A stretch of 64,000 bases of DNA, taken from NCBI GenBank assembly GCA_902555695.1, contig CACDTV010000001.1, positions 1-64,000 of the forward strand. The letters are read 5' to 3'. The position numbers and the translations under genes are program-made. The stretch comes from an uncultured Alphaproteobacteria bacterium (GTDB lineage: Bacteria; Pseudomonadota; Alphaproteobacteria; HIMB59). Within the stretch, counting starts at the first letter, position 1. Each line of letters starts with the position of its first letter. Under the pieces are notes generated by a model. It saw only the letters and a list, made by a program, of their open reading frames with translations. It did no database searches and was not told where the DNA came from. Below are positions 34,826-43,718 of this stretch, piece after piece.

Positions 34826-35794
34826 ATGTTTGAAGTTATTAAACAAGGACTAGAAACATCAGTGCAAGATTATCCCGGGAGAGTTGGTTATCTTAACCAA
34901 GGGTTTCCTCCCTCAGGGCCAATGGATAGTTGGTCTTTTCGACTTGCCAATTTACTTGTAGGTAATGAGGAGAGCTTTGCAGCGCTTGAGTGTCAGTACA
35001 CTGGTCCAACTTTAAAATTTGAAAAAGATCATGTCATTGCAGTCTGTGGTGCTGATATGCAGCCCAAAATAAATGGTAATTCTATTCCTATGTGGGAGAG
35101 TGTTTTAATAAAATCTGGACAAACTCTTGAAATGGGTTTTACAGTATCTGGTGCAAGATCTTATGTGTCTTTTGCTGGAGGCATTGAGTCAGAAAAATGG
35201 CTAAACTCTCAATCAACTTTTCACAAAGCAGGCGTTGGTGGCATTGATGGTCATGCTTTGAAAGACGGTCAAAGAATTCCTTTAGGTCAAGCTAATGGGA
35301 AGATCGGTAGAAAAATTAGAACTGACTCAATTCCAGAGATTAGCAATAGTGGTATTTGGGAAATTGAGGTTGTTCGGGGACCAAATGATGATTGGCTTGA
35401 CGACGAAGGATATGACACTTTTCTTAAAGCAGAGTGGAAACTTCAAGCAAGAAGTGATCGTACTGGATTTAGGTTGGATGGACCCACTTTAAGTTTTACC
35501 GAAAAAGCTACAAATAAATCTCCTGAACATGGCTATGAACCCTCAAATATAATAGATCAGGGCTACCCAATAGGTGGTATTAATTTGGCTGGTCAAACGC
35601 CAATAATACTTGTAAATGATGGGCCTAGCATGGGTGGGTTTATTGTACCTTTTACTGTTCCATCAGCCTCTTTTTGGAAATTAGGACAAGCTAAACCAAA
35701 TGAAAAATTTAAGTTTAAAGAAATAAGTGTGCAAGAGGCACAGGAAATGAGATCTGAACAAACCTCCATCTGCTCAATGGGAAGTGTCATATAA
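34826..35794 (+). CDS. pxpC: KipA/allophanate-hydrolase subunit 2-like protein (PxpC type)
   Basis: This is an AHS2-family protein of 322 residues with the characteristic start (GLETSVQDYPGRVGYLNQG), the PPSGPMDSWSFRLAN segment and the GYPIGGINLAGQTPIILVND region. With PxpB it forms the catalytic complex of 5-oxoprolinase; in urea carboxylase both domains are fused to the biotin parts. Its start follows the pxpB stop without a gap. Confidence 0.9.
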   Translation: MFEVIKQGLETSVQDYPGRVGYLNQGFPPSGPMDSWSFRLANLLVGNEESFAALECQYTGPTLKFEKDHVIAVCGADMQPKINGNSIPMWESVLIKSGQTLEMGFTVSGARSYVSFAGGIESEKWLNSQSTFHKAGVGGIDGHALKDGQRIPLGQANGKIGRKIRTDSIPEISNSGIWEIEVVRGPNDDWLDDEGYDTFLKAEWKLQARSDRTGFRLDGPTLSFTEKATNKSPEHGYEPSNIIDQGYPIGGINLAGQTPIILVNDGPSMGGFIVPFTVPSASFWKLGQAKPNEKFKFKEISVQEAQEMRSEQTSICSMGSVI

Positions 35795-35795
35795 T

Positions 35796-36014
35796 ATGTC
35801 TACAGAAGTTTTAACATCAGTTCCAGGTAACATATGGAAAGTTTTAGTAGAAGTTGGTGATGAAGTAAGTGAGGGGGATATATTATTTATTATGGAAGTT
35901 ATGAAATCAGAGGTCAATCATAACGCTCCAGTTAGTGGAACAATAACTCAAGTTAACATTAGGAACGACCAAGAGGGTGTAAGCCCTGGCACTGTTGCTA
36001 TAATCATTGATTAA
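35796..36014 (+). CDS. Biotin carboxyl carrier protein
   Basis: This is a single biotinyl domain of 72 residues. The biotin-acceptor Lys37 sits in EVMKSE (canonical AMKM is altered on both sides), with the partner-loop glycines VSGTI on the other hairpin. It serves the biotin carboxylase at 28168. The ATG at 35796 is preferred to the GTG at 35784; it starts 1 base after the pxpC stop. Confidence 0.88.
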   Translation: MSTEVLTSVPGNIWKVLVEVGDEVSEGDILFIMEVMKSEVNHNAPVSGTITQVNIRNDQEGVSPGTVAIIID

Positions 36015-36629
36015 ATGACAGATACTCCACTTTTATATAATGGGCCTACTTCTCCTTTTGGAAGAAAATGTAAAGTATCTGCTCTTGTATTAGACGTTGC
36101 TCATAAAGAAGAAAAGATAAATATTTATAAATCAAGATTTCTAGATGAATTTAATCCATTAAGACAAGTTCCTACTTTAATAGTTGGTGATAAAACGATC
36201 ACAGACAGTGATAATATTTGTTTGTATTTTGATAGTATTTCAAAAAAAGACTCTATATATCCAAAAGATCGTTATTGGGAAAGTATGACAATGATAAGTG
36301 TTTCAAATGGAATTATGGAAAATGCAGTTAATCGTTATATAGAAATGTCAGCTATACCAGAATTAGAGCAAAGACATAAATCTATAGAACGATATGAGAA
36401 AAAAATTTTAAGATCCATTGACTGGATTGAAAAAAAATATGATGAGTTCGTGACTGACAAGTTAACGATTGATCAAATATCTGTTGCCTGTGCATTAGAC
36501 TATACATCTTTTAGATTTACTGATGCTTGGGGAGAAAATAATATTAAATTAAAAAAATGGTTAGAAAATATTACCAAGAATGATTTTATGAAATCAACCT
36601 TACCTGGAGAGAGTTTTAAGTATGAATAA
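36015..36629 (+). CDS. Glutathione S-transferase-like protein
   Basis: The 204-residue protein has the N-terminal thioredoxin-like domain (NGPTSPFGRKCKV at residues 9-21, cis-proline in QVPTLIV near 50, DSDNICLYFD near 64) and an all-helical C-terminal domain. The Ser/Cys in SPFGRKC takes the place of the catalytic residue. It directly follows the biotin carrier gene (stop at 36014) and so belongs to the lactam/urea-type operon, perhaps for detoxifying a reactive product. Confidence 0.87.
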   Translation: MTDTPLLYNGPTSPFGRKCKVSALVLDVAHKEEKINIYKSRFLDEFNPLRQVPTLIVGDKTITDSDNICLYFDSISKKDSIYPKDRYWESMTMISVSNGIMENAVNRYIEMSAIPELEQRHKSIERYEKKILRSIDWIEKKYDEFVTDKLTIDQISVACALDYTSFRFTDAWGENNIKLKKWLENITKNDFMKSTLPGESFKYE

Positions 36630-37170
36630 AAGATTTAGAAAATTTTTATTACAAATGATACATTATAAGTTGATGAGATATATTTTTGTACTTCTTTTAA
36701 GTTTGCCATTATTATCGCTGAATTTAAATGCAGAGTATGAGATGCACATCCCAAATTGTACTCAAAAAGGTGTTGAAAATTGCGGTGGTTTTTTATTTGA
36801 TAATGAAACTGGAGATGTCCTTTTTTGCGGTTCTGAGAGTTGTATCGATTTAAAACTTCCAAAATCTTGGAAGGCAAAACAGAAAGATAAACTATCAAAA
36901 CAAGATCAAATATTAGAAATGCTCTCCAATATTCAGGTTGGATCTGTCAACACAGTTCAAAATGTTGAGCCTTCCTCAGATACAAAAATTGTAAATCAAG
37001 AAGTAAAATCAGAAGAAAAGAAAGAAGAAAAAGAGGTTGTCAAAAAAGAGGAAAAAGAAGAGAAAAAGATAGAAAAGTGTGACAAAGAAAAGAAAAGTTT
37101 GTGTAAAGGTTCTGGTGGCATGCAACTTGGAGGAACCGGAATGAAACTTAAGAAACCAACAAAAAAATAG
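36622..37170 (+). CDS. Exported protein with Cys-rich domain and Lys/Glu-rich tail
   Basis: A signal peptide is visible at about residues 18-37 (MRYIFVLLLSLPLLSLNLNA), so the real start may be the ATG at 36673; the ATG at 36622 has a GGAGAG site and overlaps the GST gene by 8 bases. The mature part has four cysteines in the first 45 residues (NCTQ, NCGG, FCGSESC), suggesting two disulphides, then a highly charged KEEKKEEKE stretch and a glycine-rich GSGGMQLGGTG end. Function unknown; a periplasmic or surface role is inferred. Confidence 0.7.
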   Translation: MNKRFRKFLLQMIHYKLMRYIFVLLLSLPLLSLNLNAEYEMHIPNCTQKGVENCGGFLFDNETGDVLFCGSESCIDLKLPKSWKAKQKDKLSKQDQILEMLSNIQVGSVNTVQNVEPSSDTKIVNQEVKSEEKKEEKEVVKKEEKEEKKIEKCDKEKKSLCKGSGGMQLGGTGMKLKKPTKK

Positions 37171-37171
37171 T

Positions 37172-37399
37172 TTGAAAAAAAAACAAAAGAGATCATTAGC
37201 TTCTTTAATATTAATAAGAGAAAAACTTGCCTATGACTTATGTAATGAGATTTATATGACTAAAGATGAAGCTTATGAAATTATAGACTTTGCTTTCCAG
37301 CTTAGTGATAAATTACCTGAAACTTATGATCAGCTGAAATCAGAAATAAAGTCTTATATAATTATTAATATGTTATCTCTAGTTACTAAATTCCACTAG
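37172..37399 (+). CDS. Small helical protein of unknown function
   Basis: This 75-residue frame starts with TTG right after the stop of the exported protein and overlaps the next convergent gene's end by 14 bases. It is mainly helical, with a basic N-terminus (KKKQKRS) and a regular heptad-like pattern. No Shine-Dalgarno is seen. It may be a genuine small coupled gene or chance. Confidence 0.4.
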   Translation: MKKKQKRSLASLILIREKLAYDLCNEIYMTKDEAYEIIDFAFQLSDKLPETYDQLKSEIKSYIIINMLSLVTKFH

Positions 37400-37988
37400 T
37401 ATCAATTTCTTCTTTTGAAATATTTTCTTTATTTTCATCAAGTAAATTTTCATAGTTCGAATTTTCATTACTCAAATAAATACTATCAGTTAAAATTATA
37501 TCCATTCTCCTATTATTAAAGCTATAATCACAAGTAACTGAGAAAATTAACTCACTACTATTAGATCTATTGCTAAGATAAATTTCCCAAGTTGTTTTAC
37601 TTTTAAGTTTGTTTGGAAACTGTTTCACTTCAGTTTGAAATAATTCGGTGTTTTTCTTTTGAAATGAATTAATAAAGCTATCTTGAATGTCAAGACACTC
37701 AACAGGACTGAGTTGCAATTGATTATTTGAGCCGTGAATTTCGTAAATATTTCCTGTTTTTGTTGATTTTAAAGTGTATTCAGTAAGATATTTGTTTGCT
37801 ATCAAGACGTTGTCCTCTTTAATAGAAATGCTCTCAATATTACCTTTCTTTAATTTTATACTCCCATCATTTTCATACCTAAGAATGTCCTCGTACAATT
37901 TATAACCAAAAAGCTCAATTGATTGTGCATTCAAACAAAAAAACATGCTAACCGTGAATAATGTTTTAAACATAAGGAATTTTAACAT
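37386..37988 (-). CDS. Exported protein of unknown function
   Basis: From the ATG at 37988 the product has 200 residues and a signal peptide (MLKFLMFKTLFTVSMFFCLNAQS, cleavage near 21). The mature part is beta-rich and polar with two cysteines that could pair (VECLD and VTCDY). The frame extends to 38063, but that would bury the signal peptide and overlap the upstream gene. No family recognised; the acidic tail is rich in Glu/Asn. Confidence 0.65.
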   Translation of the reverse strand: MLKFLMFKTLFTVSMFFCLNAQSIELFGYKLYEDILRYENDGSIKLKKGNIESISIKEDNVLIANKYLTEYTLKSTKTGNIYEIHGSNNQLQLSPVECLDIQDSFINSFQKKNTELFQTEVKQFPNKLKSKTTWEIYLSNRSNSSELIFSVTCDYSFNNRRMDIILTDSIYLSNENSNYENLLDENKENISKEEIDTSGI

Positions 37989-37992
37989 TGAT

Positions 37993-38442
37993 TTAGTTCT
38001 TTGAAATAGTGTTGAGCGGATATGGAACATCTTTGATAGAAAATTTATGACAATATTCAACACCCTCTAAAAGTTTTGACCATAATTCGTTTGCATCCTT
38101 TTCTAATTCTGGGATCGAATATGATGCTAAGCTTAAAAACCATATCTTAAAAGAGTCCTTTGATAGTCTATCGACATTTGAATTGACTAATGTTGAAAAA
38201 GTATCTTTCCACTGTAGTAAGAGAACATCAGCTTCTTTTTTTGATAAATTCTGAGGTGATGTAAAGTATTTTTTTTGAAGTGTTGATTTATCTTGTTCTA
38301 GGATAGATGTTTTAAATTGGAATGCATTATCGAGAATTGATGCTTTTTCTTTACTATCATTTATTTCAATCCAATTAATAAAACCTTTCAATAATCTTGA
38401 ACATATGTCATGGAGTTGTTCATTATCTATTTCTTCATTCAT
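37993..38442 (-). CDS. Helical protein of unknown function next to ParA
   Basis: A 149-residue soluble, nearly all-helical protein with many charged residues and no recognised motif. It starts 15 bases after the ParA gene stop and ends 4 bases before the exported protein's start, so the three form one transcription unit. A partner role for the ParA ATPase is possible from position only. Confidence 0.65.
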   Translation of the reverse strand: MNEEIDNEQLHDICSRLLKGFINWIEINDSKEKASILDNAFQFKTSILEQDKSTLQKKYFTSPQNLSKKEADVLLLQWKDTFSTLVNSNVDRLSKDSFKIWFLSLASYSIPELEKDANELWSKLLEGVEYCHKFSIKDVPYPLNTISKN

Positions 38443-38457
38443 ATAATTTATTAAAAT

Positions 38458-39096
38458 TTAAAATTTCAAGAATGACTGTATCTCTTTTGCTAGAGCCAAC
38501 ATTTCTAAACACCCTTTTCCAGTTCTTTGTTTTTCTACAACTGTTAACCCTAATCCCATAGTTGATACAAATATTTGTCTATTACCCAAAATCGTCTTTG
38601 CTTTTTTAACATTCATTTTATTAACAAATTTATGTGCTTCTTGAATAAGTTTAGATTTAGCATTTGCTCTATTAATAAGAATTAATATCTCTCTTTTTTC
38701 TCTTTTCGCTAATTCAATTATGGACTCCGTGGCCCAAAAATCTACTTGAGAGGGAGATATCGGTATAATGACAAGGTCAGCTATTTCAATTGCTGGTCTT
38801 CCATCAGCGTCAATTTTAGGAGGAGTATCAATTATTACTAAATCAGATTTTTCTTTAAGGGATTTAGCCTCATACTGTGCGCCCCAGAGGCTTGCAGTTT
38901 TAAACTGAATCATATTTTTATTTTTAAGTTTTTCATTTCTGGTAAGAAACCACTTACCTAAACTACCTTGAGGGTCTGTGTCGAGTAATGTCGTCGATAA
39001 ATTATTTTTTAAAGAATAAACAGCAGCTAAATTTGCAGCTATAGTGGTTTTTCCAGAGCCTCCTTTTTGTTGAGCGATGGTAATGACCTTAGACAC
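38458..39096 (-). CDS. Orphan ParA-family ATPase
   Basis: The 212-residue ATPase has the deviant Walker A QQKGGSGKTT (residues 9-18), the A' motif TLLDTDPQGS and Walker B LVIIDTPP. No ParB gene or parS-like sites (16-bp palindromes with GTTTCACGTGAAAC-like core) are nearby, so it is more likely a cargo-positioning ParA than the chromosome-segregation one. The GTG start has no Shine-Dalgarno; a TATACT hexamer lies only 6 bases upstream, suggesting a leaderless message. Confidence 0.9.
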   Translation of the reverse strand: MSKVITIAQQKGGSGKTTIAANLAAVYSLKNNLSTTLLDTDPQGSLGKWFLTRNEKLKNKNMIQFKTASLWGAQYEAKSLKEKSDLVIIDTPPKIDADGRPAIEIADLVIIPISPSQVDFWATESIIELAKREKREILILINRANAKSKLIQEAHKFVNKMNVKKAKTILGNRQIFVSTMGLGLTVVEKQRTGKGCLEMLALAKEIQSFLKF

Positions 39097-39225
39097 ATTT
39101 CAAGTATAAAAATAAAAAACTCTTAAGAAAGCCTTATTAAAAAAAAGTTGTGGGTTGATAGGTGCTTAGAATAGGTTTCTTAAAATTATATAGGAAATAA
39201 ACCCTATATCATCTATATTGCTATC

Positions 39226-40389
39226 GTGAAAGCGTTTCAATTCAACACTACTCCTGGAATAAGATTTGGAAGTGACTATTCAGTAAGCACAGCAGAGGAA
39301 GTTTCTAAAAAACTTGGTAACAAAATACTATTTGTAACTGATCCGGGTTTAGTAAAAATTGGGTTACACGAAAAAACAATTAATGAGCTTAAAAAATACT
39401 CTGAAATTTTAATTTTTGATAATGTTGAAGCTGACCCATCTATAAAAACACTTATGAATTGTGTAGAACAGGGAAGAGATTTTGATGCAACAGGTGTAAT
39501 AGGATTTGGTGGTGGATCATCAATGGACGTATCGAAATTAACTGCACTTTTGATTGGTTCAAACGAAAATATTCATGAGGCTTGGGGAGTGGCTAATGCT
39601 AAAGGGCCTAGGCTCCCTCTTGCCCTTTACCCAACAACTTCTGGTACTGGTTCTGAAGTAACTCCAATTTCTATTATCACACAAGAAGATTTAGAAAAAA
39701 AAGGAGTTTCCTCTCCTATTATACTTCCAGACCTTGCAATTCTTGATCCATCATTAACACTCGGTCTTCCCCCTCACATTACTGCTGCTACCGGTATTGA
39801 TGCAATGGTCCACGCGATAGAGTCTTATGCTTCAAAAAGTGTGAATAATAATTTGATCTCTCAAACACTCGCAAAGGAAGCATTGAAGCTTTTAGGTAGT
39901 TCTATAAGACAAGCTGTTTTAAACGGAAAGGATATTAAAGCAAGATCAAAAATGCTTGTTGGCTCTATGCTAGCAGGTGTCTCATTTGGAAACTCTCCAG
40001 TTGCTGGCGTTCATGCTTTGGCATATCCGATTGGAGGCACTTATCATGTCCCTCATGGTCTTTCCAACGCACTTGTCCTGCCATATGTGTTAAGATTTAA
40101 TATATCTGATCAAAATGCATCAAAACTGTACAGTGAAATAGCCCCAATTGTTTTTCCAGATATTGACACAAGCACCAGCACTCAAGATATTTCTTCAAAA
40201 TTCATTGAAAAGTTGTCAGATCTATCAAGCGAATTAGGTTTAGAACAAAGATTAAGAGATCTCGAAATCCCTGAAACTGCATGCGAAACAATGGCTAGAG
40301 ATGCAATGAAGCAAACCCGATTACTAATCAATAATCCAAGAGAAATATCTGAAAAAGATGCTTTTGATATTTATAGGTCTGCATGGTAG
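39226..40389 (+). CDS. Iron-containing alcohol dehydrogenase
   Basis: This is a group III Fe-dependent dehydrogenase of 387 residues. The NAD-binding GGGSSMDVSKL motif is near residue 97, the metal-binding region GIDAMVHAIESY near 185 and the histidines of HALAYPIGGTYHVPHG near 260. Family members reduce or oxidise aldehydes, lactaldehyde or propanediol, or (maleylacetate reductase) keto acids. It starts with GTG, with TATATT 6 bases before, so its mRNA may be leaderless; it is divergent to parA. Confidence 0.92.
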   Translation: MKAFQFNTTPGIRFGSDYSVSTAEEVSKKLGNKILFVTDPGLVKIGLHEKTINELKKYSEILIFDNVEADPSIKTLMNCVEQGRDFDATGVIGFGGGSSMDVSKLTALLIGSNENIHEAWGVANAKGPRLPLALYPTTSGTGSEVTPISIITQEDLEKKGVSSPIILPDLAILDPSLTLGLPPHITAATGIDAMVHAIESYASKSVNNNLISQTLAKEALKLLGSSIRQAVLNGKDIKARSKMLVGSMLAGVSFGNSPVAGVHALAYPIGGTYHVPHGLSNALVLPYVLRFNISDQNASKLYSEIAPIVFPDIDTSTSTQDISSKFIEKLSDLSSELGLEQRLRDLEIPETACETMARDAMKQTRLLINNPREISEKDAFDIYRSAW

Positions 40390-40462
40390 AAACTTCATCT
40401 GATAAGAGATGGTAAATATAACATCTTGAATTATTAAGATTTTAAACTAAATAATATGAAAA

Positions 40463-41164
40463 ATGTTAAGCGTAATAGATATTTCTAAAAATTTTGGCGA
40501 TTTTACTGCCATTAATAAACTCTCTTTTGAGGTCAAAGTTGGTGATGTGATGGGATTCCTTGGACCTAATGGTGCTGGCAAAACAACTTCCATGAGGGTA
40601 ATAACTGGTTATCTTAAATCTGACAGTGGAAACGTTATCATAAATAATAAGGACATTGAAATAGAGCCCATTTACACAAAGTCAATGATTGGCTACTTAC
40701 CTGAAGGTGTTCCCCTTTATTTAGACTTTTCGCCATATCTTTACCTAGACTACGTTTGCCAGGTAAGAAATATAAAAAACTCAAAAGCAGCAATCAAAAA
40801 AGTAATTAATGATCTGCAACTAGAAGAAGTAAAAGATGTTCCCATTGAAACTTTATCAAAAGGTTTTAAAAGACGTGTTGGAATAGCACAGGCTCTTATT
40901 CATAATCCCAAATTACTGATCTTAGATGAGCCAACTGATGGATTGGATCCCCTTCAAAAATTTGAAGTAAGAAAATTAATTAAAAAATTATCTAAAACAA
41001 AAGCAATTATAATTTCTACACACATTCTTGATGAAGTCCCAGAGGTTTGTAATAAGTGTCTTATTATTAATGATGGACAAAAAGTCTTTGAGGGAACTCC
41101 AGCACAGCTTAAGAAAAAAATTGGTAAATCCCTAGATGAAAAATTTAGAAAGTTAGTAAGCTAA
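40463..41164 (+). CDS. ABC-2 type transporter ATPase (GldA-like)
   Basis: A single 233-residue ATPase domain with Walker A GPNGAGKTT (about 33-41), signature TLSKGFKRRVG (about 133) and Walker B LLILDEPTDGLDP. The KGFKRRVG variant signature is typical of GldA/NosF-type ABC-2 systems. It overlaps the permease by 1 base. The group GldA/F/G was named for gliding in Bacteroidetes, but here it is likely a general envelope exporter or lipoprotein-release system. Confidence 0.9.
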   Translation: MLSVIDISKNFGDFTAINKLSFEVKVGDVMGFLGPNGAGKTTSMRVITGYLKSDSGNVIINNKDIEIEPIYTKSMIGYLPEGVPLYLDFSPYLYLDYVCQVRNIKNSKAAIKKVINDLQLEEVKDVPIETLSKGFKRRVGIAQALIHNPKLLILDEPTDGLDPLQKFEVRKLIKKLSKTKAIIISTHILDEVPEVCNKCLIINDGQKVFEGTPAQLKKKIGKSLDEKFRKLVS

Positions 41165-41883
41165 TGTTGGCGCTAATTAAAAGAGAACTTAAATTATATT
41201 TTATAACTCCTGTCGCCTATATTTTTACTGCAATATTTATTTTGACCTCTATGTCCTTGACATTTTATTTTGGGTCGTTTTTCTCCTCAGGAGTTGCAGA
41301 CTTAACGGTTTTTTTTAGTTTTATTCCATGGGTTTTTATTTTCTTTGTCTCTGCAGTTACTATGAAAAGTTGGTCCGAGGAAAAAAGACTTGGTACTATT
41401 GAATTATTAATGACTTTACCAATTCCTTTGTGGAAGATAGTGTTGAGTAAATTTTTTGCAACTTGGGCTTTTGTTGTATTCTCTGTTGTTTTGACGTTTC
41501 CTATTTGGATTACAGTAAATTATCTTGGAAACCCTGATAACCTTGTAATTATTGGCCAATATCTTGGTGTTATTATCATGGCAGGTGCTTATGTTTCTCT
41601 TGGAATTTTCTTTTCTTCGTTAACTAACAATCAAATAATTGCCTTTATTTTATCTATTTTAGTCTCATTTCTTTTTACCATAAGTGGTTTTCCTCTTATG
41701 ATTAATTTTATAACTGGGATTTTACCTATTGAAATAGTAGAACTCATTTCTAGTTTTAGCTTTTTGACTCACTTCTCAAGTATCCAAACGGGTTTCTTCT
41801 CAATTAAAGGATTGTTTTTCTTTTTATCCTTTATTGCTCTTTGGAATTATTTAACAATTATAAAATTTTTTAATCGAGACTAA
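41164..41883 (+). CDS. ABC-2 type transporter permease (GldF-like)
   Basis: The 239-residue membrane protein has six hydrophobic segments with the conserved ABC-2 loop SWSEEKRLGTIELLMTLPI near residue 70. It is the membrane partner of the preceding ATPase and is followed with 1-base overlap by the GldG-like gene. The transported substance is unknown. Confidence 0.9.
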   Translation: MLALIKRELKLYFITPVAYIFTAIFILTSMSLTFYFGSFFSSGVADLTVFFSFIPWVFIFFVSAVTMKSWSEEKRLGTIELLMTLPIPLWKIVLSKFFATWAFVVFSVVLTFPIWITVNYLGNPDNLVIIGQYLGVIIMAGAYVSLGIFFSSLTNNQIIAFILSILVSFLFTISGFPLMINFITGILPIEIVELISSFSFLTHFSSIQTGFFSIKGLFFFLSFIALWNYLTIIKFFNRD

Positions 41884-43718
41884 TGAATAAATTTTTACAA
41901 AAAAACTATCTCATAGTATCTATACTAAGCACTGTTATTTTATTTTTGTCCTTTAATTTTATAATCCAAAAAATCAATTTTAATTTGGGAGTTGATTTTA
42001 CCTCTAACAAAACTTTTACTCTTTCAAGTGGTACTAAGAGAGTTATAGACGAAATAGAAGAGCCAATAAAAATTAATTTTGTATATAGCAGAGACTTATC
42101 TAAAAATATTCCAATTATTCAAAATTACGCTAATCAAGTTCAAGGTCTATTAAACAGATATTCAGATTTAGCCTTAGGTAAAATTGAATTAAACTTTATT
42201 GAACCAGAACCTTATTCAGATGATGAAGACTATGTAAATAGATATGGTGTGCAGGGCTTTCCTATAGATCAAGAAGGGTCCAAAGTATATTTTGGATTAA
42301 TTGCTTCAAATACAACAGATGACATAGAAACTGTTCCATTTTTTGATCCCTCAAAAGCTGGCACATTAGAAAAACAATTAACTGACATTGTATACAAACT
42401 TAATAGATCAAAAAAACCAATGATTGGTTTTTTATCATGGGTGGACACTACACCACCAATGATGCCAAATAATCAACTTGGGCAAGGAGAATACACAATA
42501 CTTGAGGAGCTTAGTTATTTTTATGATTTTGAGTTTTTAGATACAGACGTAGAGAGTTTTGAAGGTATAGACTTATTGATAGTTTATCACCCCTCTGACA
42601 TTAGTGACAAAACTGAATATGCAGTTGAACAATTCATCTTGAATGGTGGAAAATCAGTTATTTTTGTTGATCCATTTTTTGAGAAAAATGACCATTCAAA
42701 TAAATCATCAAATTTAGAAAATGTCTTAAAAACCCTCAATATTAACTATAATAGCAATGTTATTTTAGATGGTGCTCAAGCCACAAGACTGCAAACACAA
42801 CAAAACATAACTGAAAATACATCTTTGCAAACTATGTTGAAATTGAATTGGCCTGAAGTCAGAGGGCAGTTCATTAATCAAGCTGAAGAAATTGGAGACG
42901 GTTTATCTTTAATTAGACTTGTGTCTCCAGGTGGTCTTTCCCCATTAAATGAAGAAAGTGAAATTTCTTACACTCCTATTATGTCCTCCAGTGAGGTAAC
43001 AATGGATCTACCTATGAAAGAGGTACATGATCCAATTAAGCTCATTAATAATTTTCAGCCAACAGGAATTAGCTATGACTTTGGAGTAAAATTAAATGGT
43101 ATCGCAAAAAGTAATTTTAACGATTTTGAATTTAAAAATGATAATCATTTAGAAACATCCTCAAAAAATATAAATGTGGTAGTTTTCAGTGATGCTGATT
43201 TTATAAGAAATGCCTTTTGGGCAAGAATTCAAAAGTTTTTAGATACCAATGTAATAGAGGCAACATCTGATAATGGAAGTTTAGTTACAAATGTATTTGA
43301 CTCAATGACAGGTTATGACGAATTTATTGATCTGAGAAACAAAGAGGCTCCATTTAGACCGTTTGTTGTAGTTCAAAAACTTCAAGCAGAAGCTGAGCAG
43401 ATGTATCTAGGACAGGAACAGCAATTACAAGCTCAACTTGATAATACATTAAATCAAATTCAAAATTTATCAGGCGGTAGAGATGTAGAAAGTGTCAATT
43501 TATCTGACAAACAATTAATGGAATTAGCAAATTTTCAATTACAAGTAGAAAATACTCGTAAACAACTAAGAGAAGTTAGAAGAAATTTAAGTAAAGACAT
43601 AGATCGATTAGCAAATCAAATAAACATATTAAATACTTTTTTAATCCCTGTTCTTTTAATTCTACTAATGTTTTTTATTCCAAGACAACTCGGTATCAGA
43701 AAAAGAAAAAGCAGATAA
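41883..43718 (+). CDS. GldG-like auxiliary protein of the ABC-2 system
   Basis: This 611-residue protein is anchored by one helix at each end (about 10-31 and 583-603). The large periplasmic part contains the ABC-transporter auxiliary domain (FTLSSGTKRVIDEIEEPIKI near 45, LLIVYHPSD near 225) and a long Gln-rich coiled coil (about 505-580). GldG-like proteins form a complex with the two ABC subunits before them. The C-terminus ends in a basic RKRKSR tail. Confidence 0.88.
   Translation: MNKFLQKNYLIVSILSTVILFLSFNFIIQKINFNLGVDFTSNKTFTLSSGTKRVIDEIEEPIKINFVYSRDLSKNIPIIQNYANQVQGLLNRYSDLALGKIELNFIEPEPYSDDEDYVNRYGVQGFPIDQEGSKVYFGLIASNTTDDIETVPFFDPSKAGTLEKQLTDIVYKLNRSKKPMIGFLSWVDTTPPMMPNNQLGQGEYTILEELSYFYDFEFLDTDVESFEGIDLLIVYHPSDISDKTEYAVEQFILNGGKSVIFVDPFFEKNDHSNKSSNLENVLKTLNINYNSNVILDGAQATRLQTQQNITENTSLQTMLKLNWPEVRGQFINQAEEIGDGLSLIRLVSPGGLSPLNEESEISYTPIMSSSEVTMDLPMKEVHDPIKLINNFQPTGISYDFGVKLNGIAKSNFNDFEFKNDNHLETSSKNINVVVFSDADFIRNAFWARIQKFLDTNVIEATSDNGSLVTNVFDSMTGYDEFIDLRNKEAPFRPFVVVQKLQAEAEQMYLGQEQQLQAQLDNTLNQIQNLSGGRDVESVNLSDKQLMELANFQLQVENTRKQLREVRRNLSKDIDRLANQINILNTFLIPVLLILLMFFIPRQLGIRKRKSR

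Noticed and set aside
40390..40462. Terminator between the alcohol dehydrogenase and the GldA-like gene
   Set aside because: Only a 5-bp stem (CATCT/AGATG) is present without a T-run.
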